The translations under genes were made by a program, and so were the position numbers. A stretch of DNA of 5,404 bases from Methanolinea sp. SDB (GTDB taxonomy: Archaea > Halobacteriota > Methanomicrobia > Methanomicrobiales > Methanospirillaceae), in the NCBI GenBank assembly GCA_001412335.1, contig LKUF01000069.1, positions 1 to 5,404 on the forward strand. Direction: 5' to 3'. This document shows positions 1 to 2,754 of the stretch, piece after piece. Numbering within the stretch: position 1 is the first letter of the stretch; each line of letters starts with the position of its first letter. The notes under the pieces are model-generated. The model made no database searches. It saw only the letters and a list, made by a program, of their open reading frames with translations, and was not told the DNA's origin.

Positions 1-87
1 TCCCAAAGCGTCGTCTTTGACGAGGCGGAAAACCGGCTCCATGCCCAGAAAGCACTTCTCGTTCGCCTGCTCGGTGGAGAGGGATAA
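1..87 (+). CDS. C-terminal end of an unidentified protein (partial, starts outside window)
   Basis: The first reading frame is open from base 1 to a TAA at 85-87 and gives 28 residues ending in LLVRLLGGEG. The codons look like real coding sequence, with many C or G third bases, and the peptide (FDEAENRLHAQKALLVRLL) would make a charged amphipathic helix, a common kind of C-terminus. The sequence after the stop changes character into repeats and hairpins, which fits the end of a gene. The fragment is too short to assign a family or function. It would be convergent with the minus-strand gene at 744-1439. The minus strand of the same bases is also open and is a competing reading. Confidence 0.42.
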   Translation, partial: SQSVVFDEAENRLHAQKALLVRLLGGEG

Positions 88-150
88 TCGTTCATGGATA
101 TCTGAAAACGAGGTGCCTGATTGGAAGAGCAGTCTACCTCACCACCAAGA

Positions 151-192
151 GATGTCATGTGGGCAGGGTAGACTGTTGATTATGTTTGATTC
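151..192 (+). repeat. Intergenic repeat, copy A (partial)
   Basis: These 42 bases match 369-410 of copy B at 35 of 42 positions by direct comparison, including an uninterrupted shared core TGTGGGCAGGGTAGAC. The offset is 218 bases. The left half of the repeat, which starts with GACAGG in the other copies, is not recognisable in front of this one. Confidence 0.6.
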
Positions 193-206
193 AGAGCTCC
201 CCTGGT

Positions 207-275
207 ACACTCCCTATCGCCATGTTGGGGACGTCGCAACGACGGGGGCAAGCGAAGCGCAGCCCCCAGGAGTGT
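207..275. other. Cluster of inverted repeats with a GC-rich hairpin
   Basis: GGGGGC at 244-249 pairs with GCCCCC at 262-267, and inside it GCG at 252-254 pairs with CGC at 258-260, giving a near-perfect stem with a three-base loop. Just upstream CGTCG (232-236) can pair with CGACG (240-244), overlapping the first stem by one base. An outer pair ACACTCC (207-213) with GGAGTGT (269-275) encloses them. The set could be a folded RNA, a bidirectional transcription end or part of an intergenic repeat. It lies in a gap between convergent genes, which fits the latter two better. Confidence 0.45.
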
Positions 276-329
276 CTAAGGGACAATGGAAAATCGATAT
301 ATGGATATGTCTGGTTCGGTGTTCGTGTT

Positions 330-410
330 GACAGGGGTGCTGCCGCCCACCTTGACCCCCCTGCTGGCGATATCCTGTGGGCAGGGTAGACCGGGGATTG
401 TGTATGATTC
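330..410 (+). repeat. Intergenic repeat, copy B
   Basis: Bases 330-402 match 451-523 of copy C at 69 of 73 positions, with no gaps and an offset of 121. The unit opens with GACAGGGGTGCTGCCGCC and carries the core TATCCTGTGGGCAGGG. ACAGG at 331-335 can pair with CCTGT at 374-378, and CGCC at 344-347 with GGCG at 366-369, so the left half can fold into a hairpin of about 48 bases. The four differences are all substitutions, two of which change the chance peptide read through the unit and one of which creates a stop. Confidence 0.75.
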
Positions 411-450
411 ATCCCAATGCGTGGAAAAGCAGGAATTCATTGTGTATGCC

Positions 451-537
451 GACAGGGGTGCTGCCGCCCCCCTTGAACCCCCCGCTGGCGATATCCTGTG
501 GGCAGGGTTGACCGGGGATTGTGCAAAATTTTGAATC
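451..537 (+). repeat. Intergenic repeat, copy C
   Basis: This copy is nearly identical to copy B over 73 bases and keeps the pairing ends ACAGG and CCTGT. Its right end, GTTGACCGGGGATTGTG followed by ATTTTGAAT, is the part that is shared with copy D. It is the best candidate for the consensus of the family because it matches both neighbours. Confidence 0.75.
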
Positions 538-557
538 CCCTCAAATATAGTTTCTTA

Positions 558-642
558 GACAGGAGGGCTGCTGCCCCCTTGTACCCACAGCGGCCTATAT
601 CTGAAACTAAGGTTTGACCGCCGAATGTGTGGGATTTTGAAT
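558..642 (+). repeat. Intergenic repeat, copy D (diverged)
   Basis: The unit starts with GACAGG, then GGCTGCTGCCCCCTTG in place of the GGTGCTGCCGCCCCCCTTG of copy C, and ends at 613-642 with a stretch that aligns without gaps to 507-536 and shares TTGACCG and ATTTTGAAT. The middle is altered: the TGTGGGCAGGG core is lost. The spacing to copy C is 107 bases, so the copies are not exact tandem units. Confidence 0.6.
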
Positions 643-710
643 GCTTTCCTGGATTAATCCTATTCGCCTTTTGGAAGCGCAAAGCCCCCCCGATTGTCAA
701 AAGGGTTATC

Positions 711-740
711 AAAAAAGGGTTTATACTCTGTATGTAAAAA
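711..740 (-). terminator. Possible T-rich transcription end of the minus-strand gene
   Basis: Read on the minus strand, the stop codon at 744-746 is followed at once by a run of five T (740-736) and then six T (716-711). Archaeal transcription often ends at such T-runs in the non-template strand without a needed hairpin. No strong stem is seen directly before the runs. This is an inference from position and composition only. Confidence 0.4.
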
Positions 741-743
741 GCC

Positions 744-1439
744 TTAATCTACCTTCAGATCTCTGAATCCTCCATTCTCCCGTTGGACATACAGAACGGC
801 GCCTCCATCCCGGAGCGACGGTTTTGGGAACTTGGTGAGACGGACATTACCGGATGTCACGTCGATATTATCCATGGTGCATATCCTGTCTATTCCCGCC
901 TGCAGAAGTGAATGAATCGTTTGTTCGCCTGAATAGTCCCGGAGGCGGCCGAGAAGGACGTACCTGCCGTCGTTTCGGGACGATGCAAGACCGATTCCCG
1001 CAAGTGCACCAATAACTCCGTCTTCCGTGCCGCCGAGGCCTTCAAGGATTATGCCCGACTCATCGGCTATTCTCCGGGCATCATCCTGGCAGACCAGTTC
1101 CTGCTTCGCAAGAATCCCGAATTCTCTTGTTCCCGGGCTGATCTCGGCCGACCTGGCAATAGCCAGGCCCGGGTCGCTCCCCTCGATGAACGAGTCGCAC
1201 ATGATCTTCTTCACATGAGAGAAGATCATCCCTGGCGATATTCCTGGACGATCCCTGATGTGAATAACTGCTGAGCTGTTGTGCGAGGTATAGGGAATGG
1301 CAGGGTGGACGAAGAGCTGGTGCCGTGTAACCCCTGCGATTTCGCACATTCCTGATAGGCTGGCGGCAATATCCCGTGCCAGCCGTCCTGTGCCCCTGGA
1401 TGAAGGAGTGTCAGTGTCGTCGATGCCAATGTAGATCAC
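744..1439 (-). CDS. Single-domain TiaS-like protein (tRNA(Ile2) agmatinylcytidine synthetase family)
   Basis: This 231-residue cytoplasmic protein resembles the N-terminal half of TiaS, the archaeal enzyme that attaches agmatine to C34 of tRNA(Ile2) with ATP so that it reads AUA. Seen in the sequence: IGIDDTD at residues 4-10, the acidic phosphate-handling motif at the start of TiaS; a conserved block TRHQLFVHPAIPYTSHNS at 38-55; and GLGGTEDGVIGALAGIGL at 134-151, which resembles the second glycine-rich TiaS signature. Full TiaS is about 420 residues and carries an OB-fold and a zinc ribbon for tRNA binding. Those are absent here, and no CxxC pair is present. It is therefore probably a paralogue whose substrate is unknown and not the tRNA enzyme itself. 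The start is GTG at 1439-1437, chosen because an AGGTG ribosome binding site sits seven bases upstream and the GIDDTD motif must lie near the N-terminus. The gene stands alone, convergent with the left fragment and divergent from the peptidase. The family is fairly sure and the function is not. Confidence 0.85.
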   Translation of the reverse strand: MIYIGIDDTDTPSSRGTGRLARDIAASLSGMCEIAGVTRHQLFVHPAIPYTSHNSSAVIHIRDRPGISPGMIFSHVKKIMCDSFIEGSDPGLAIARSAEISPGTREFGILAKQELVCQDDARRIADESGIILEGLGGTEDGVIGALAGIGLASSRNDGRYVLLGRLRDYSGEQTIHSLLQAGIDRICTMDNIDVTSGNVRLTKFPKPSLRDGGAVLYVQRENGGFRDLKVD

Positions 1440-1446
1440 GTCAATG

Positions 1447-1451
1447 CACCT
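1447..1451 (-). promoter_or_regulatory. Ribosome binding site deciding a GTG start
   Basis: On the minus strand the bases read AGGTG, complementary to the 3' end of archaeal 16S rRNA (which pairs with GGAGGTGA), followed by seven bases and the GTG at 1439. An ATG further upstream at 1470 is in another frame and stops after nine codons, so GTG is the supported start. Confidence 0.65.
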
Positions 1452-1488
1452 GAAGGAGAGTATCTTCCATGTAGGTCTACGGGTTTGG

Positions 1489-1506
1489 TTATCAAGGTTC
1501 TGATAA
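1489..1506. promoter_or_regulatory. Short inverted repeat upstream of the TiaS-like gene
   Basis: TTATCA at 1489-1494 and TGATAA at 1501-1506 form a perfect inverted repeat around a six-base spacer. It lies 50-67 bases upstream of the GTG start on the minus strand, where a promoter or an operator would be expected. Half-site length is only six bases, so chance is possible, and no regulator gene is seen in the window. Confidence 0.25.
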
Positions 1507-1565
1507 TGACTCTCTTTGTTAGCTACATAGGGTTACCCGGAGTCCCGGTTCCACCTGCCATAAGC

Positions 1566-1590
1566 TTTATCATATAATAGTTAAACTATT
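1566..1590. promoter_or_regulatory. AT-rich promoter candidate overlapping a 15-base palindrome
   Basis: The most AT-rich part of this intergenic region reads TTTATCATATAATAG and resembles an archaeal TATA box. It overlaps the perfect palindrome AATAGTT-A-AACTATT at 1576-1590. Such a palindrome next to a TATA box is a typical place for a dimeric repressor or activator. It could serve the peptidase gene to the right, giving a leader of roughly 230 bases, or the TiaS-like gene to the left. No clear BRE element was found directly upstream on either strand. Confidence 0.35.
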
Positions 1591-1620
1591 CAAACAACGC
1601 CATATTGATCATCATTCAAG

Positions 1621-1796
1621 GGGGTATCCTTAATTCTAGGGGGTTGTAAGGATTCCGCAGATAGCGTTCCAGCGCATACGCCAGTAGTCAACTCGTTCTG
1701 TGGCGAAACCGGCTGGGAATTGGGGTTATCTTTCTATTGGCCGGATTGTAATCGAAATGAATTAGTTCACTCACCCTGCCATCCCGGCAGAGGGAG
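1621..1796 (+). ncRNA. Possible structured leader RNA upstream of the calpain-like gene
   Basis: Four potential stems follow one another almost without gaps. Stem I pairs ATCCTTA 1626-1632 with TAAGGAT 1647-1653. Stem II pairs CCGCAGA 1655-1661 with TCTGTGG 1697-1703, with one G-U pair, and its interior can form a small GCGT/ACGC stem. Stem III pairs CCGGC 1709-1713 with GCCGG 1740-1744, continued by three G-U pairs and a GAA/TTC pair. Stem IV, at 1770-1796, pairs CTC, CC and CTGCC with GGCAG, GG and GAG across two single-base bulges. No start-to-stop gene was recognised here. It could be a riboswitch-like leader, a small RNA or an intergenic repeat. It matches no riboswitch class that I recognise. 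Isolated stems of five to seven pairs occur by chance, so the case rests on their ordered arrangement. Confidence 0.3.
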
Positions 1797-1820
1797 CGAA
1801 CGCAGTAAGAATGAAAAGAT

Positions 1821-1825
1821 GGTGA
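1821..1825 (+). promoter_or_regulatory. Ribosome binding site of the calpain-like gene
   Basis: GGTGA lies five bases before the ATG at 1831 and is a good match to the archaeal consensus. A competing ATG at 1811 is in another frame and ends at a TGA inside this site (ATG AAA AGA TGG TGA), so it only gives a four-residue peptide. Ribosomes ending there could in principle restart at 1831. Confidence 0.7.
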
Positions 1826-1830
1826 TGTAA

Positions 1831-2700
1831 ATGGCTTACAACTGTGTGAATGTTCCAGGATATAGCTATAAAGAAGGTATCACTTCATATTGTGATCCTA
1901 TTCAGGGTGCCGCTGACAACTGTTCCTTTATTGCGTCTTTATCATCGGCTGCATGGGTGACAACATTCATTCCCTATAATCTCACGCTTACAAATGGAAA
2001 ATATACGGTGAGATTTCAACCACGTAATGTTCCATATGCCGTGACACCGGATTTATGGTATGATCCTGCCGCGAATCCGAAACTGAAATATGCACGATCG
2101 AGGGTTGAGACGGAGATATGGCCTGGTATCTATGAAAAGGCCTATGCGTTGTACCTGAAAGGCGGGTCTGTATGTGACATGGCCGAATTAAACCGCACGA
2201 ACCTGAATTTATGGCCCGGGAATGCAGCACCACCGTTATATACTCTCTTGGGATATCGGGTTAACACTTCTAATATCGGGACGGACTGGTCCCTTTCATT
2301 CAATGCCATAAAAGCCCTTGTCAAACCAGTCACACCTCAAATCAGCCGCCCTACTGTGATATGGACGAAAACAGGTATTGCTGAGGGGACCGACGAGATG
2401 AAGCCCGATCATTCATACTCGGTCTTTGGAATATTCACGGATGCGGCGAATAAGGAATACCTGGTTCTCCGTAACCCGTCCGGCCAGAATTACAATCAGA
2501 ACAACCCGAATGTGATAGACAATGCAAACTGGAAGGTATTACAGAATTACTGGAACTGCACAATAACATTCCCCCAATCAGGGTGGAAAGTAGGAGACAA
2601 TGGAACCCAGAACATTCAACTGGGGCAAAACGGGTTCTTCGCTTTGAAACCAGAAAAAATACCTGATTATTTTGCCGGATGGGCATTTGCCGGGAAGTAA
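1831..2700 (+). CDS. Calpain-like cysteine peptidase (family C2), catalytic domain only
   Basis: The 289-residue product has the landmarks of the calpain protease core in the right order. QGAADNCSFIAS at 25-36 corresponds to the calpain QGxxGDCWxLA motif and supplies the oxyanion-hole Gln25 and the nucleophile Cys31. WPGIYEKAYA at 97-106 matches the conserved W-x4-EKAYA helix. HSYSVFGI at 194-201 supplies His194, and LRNPSG at 213-218 supplies Asn215 and corresponds to calpain LRNPWG. The tail GFFALKPEKIPDYFAGW at 268-284 resembles the end of the calpain core. The tryptophan after the active cysteine is serine here, and the residue before it is Asn and not Asp, an uncommon variant. No signal peptide, membrane segment or extra calcium-binding domain is seen, so a cytoplasmic protease acting by limited cleavage is the simplest reading. 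Other cysteines are at 5, 21, 115 and 243. It is followed after 54 bases by a secreted protein gene in the same direction. Substrate and regulator are unknown. Confidence 0.82.
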   Translation: MAYNCVNVPGYSYKEGITSYCDPIQGAADNCSFIASLSSAAWVTTFIPYNLTLTNGKYTVRFQPRNVPYAVTPDLWYDPAANPKLKYARSRVETEIWPGIYEKAYALYLKGGSVCDMAELNRTNLNLWPGNAAPPLYTLLGYRVNTSNIGTDWSLSFNAIKALVKPVTPQISRPTVIWTKTGIAEGTDEMKPDHSYSVFGIFTDAANKEYLVLRNPSGQNYNQNNPNVIDNANWKVLQNYWNCTITFPQSGWKVGDNGTQNIQLGQNGFFALKPEKIPDYFAGWAFAGK

Positions 2701-2742
2701 ATGAAAAATTAACTTCCTTTTACCAGAATTCAATCTCTGGGC

Positions 2743-2748
2743 AGGTGG
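2743..2748 (+). promoter_or_regulatory. Ribosome binding site that sets the start of the surface protein
   Basis: AGGTGG ends six bases before an ATG at 2755, a near-ideal archaeal arrangement. An in-frame TGA at 2752-2754 directly precedes this ATG, so it is the earliest possible start. The later in-frame ATG codons at 2779 and 2791 lack such a site at proper distance, although GGA-like bases lie upstream of 2779. Confidence 0.7.
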
Positions 2749-2754
2749 TATTGA

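Larger units (their letters stand above)
88..743. other. Intergenic region of about 650 bases with repeats and hairpins, no convincing gene
   Basis: Open frames on both strands here are short, rich in proline, glycine, alanine and arginine, and follow the repeat units described separately, so they are judged not to be genes. The region contains four degenerate copies of one repeat, a GC-rich hairpin near 244-267 and a small inverted repeat of eight bases, AGTCTACC at 131-138 against GGTAGACT at 167-174. It lies between the end of a plus-strand gene fragment and the end of a minus-strand gene, where no promoter is required. It reads as a place where intergenic repeats have accumulated. Confidence 0.6.

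Noticed and set aside
1..138. Open minus-strand frame reading leftward off the window, including MEPVFRLVKDDALG from an ATG at 42-40
   Set aside because: It has no ribosome binding site at a suitable distance from that ATG and overlaps the more coding-like plus-strand frame that ends at 87. It cannot be fully excluded because only a few dozen residues are visible.
186..534. Plus-strand frames encoding repeated peptides like DRGAAAPLEPPAGDILWAG
   Set aside because: The two similar peptides arise because the DNA repeat copies B and C are nearly identical and happen to be in open frames. One copy ends in a stop and the starts have no supporting sites.
151..642. CRISPR array
   Set aside because: The copies are unequal in length and identity, spacing varies between about 107 and 121 bases, the repeated part is about 73 bases and not 25-40, and no cas gene is present.
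191..712. Minus-strand frames of 73 and 91 residues across the repeat region
   Set aside because: They follow repeat units and GC-rich hairpins, have unusual composition, and no ribosome binding sites or recognised motifs.
1753..1768. CGAAATGAATTAG as a BRE plus TATA promoter for the peptidase gene
   Set aside because: The CGAAA part resembles a BRE but the following bases are a poor TATA box. The AT-rich stretch at 1566-1580 is a better candidate.
2713..2720. T-rich run between the peptidase and the surface protein as a terminator
   Set aside because: The run (TTCCTTTT) is short and interrupted, and the next gene starts within 40 bases, so read-through seems more likely.
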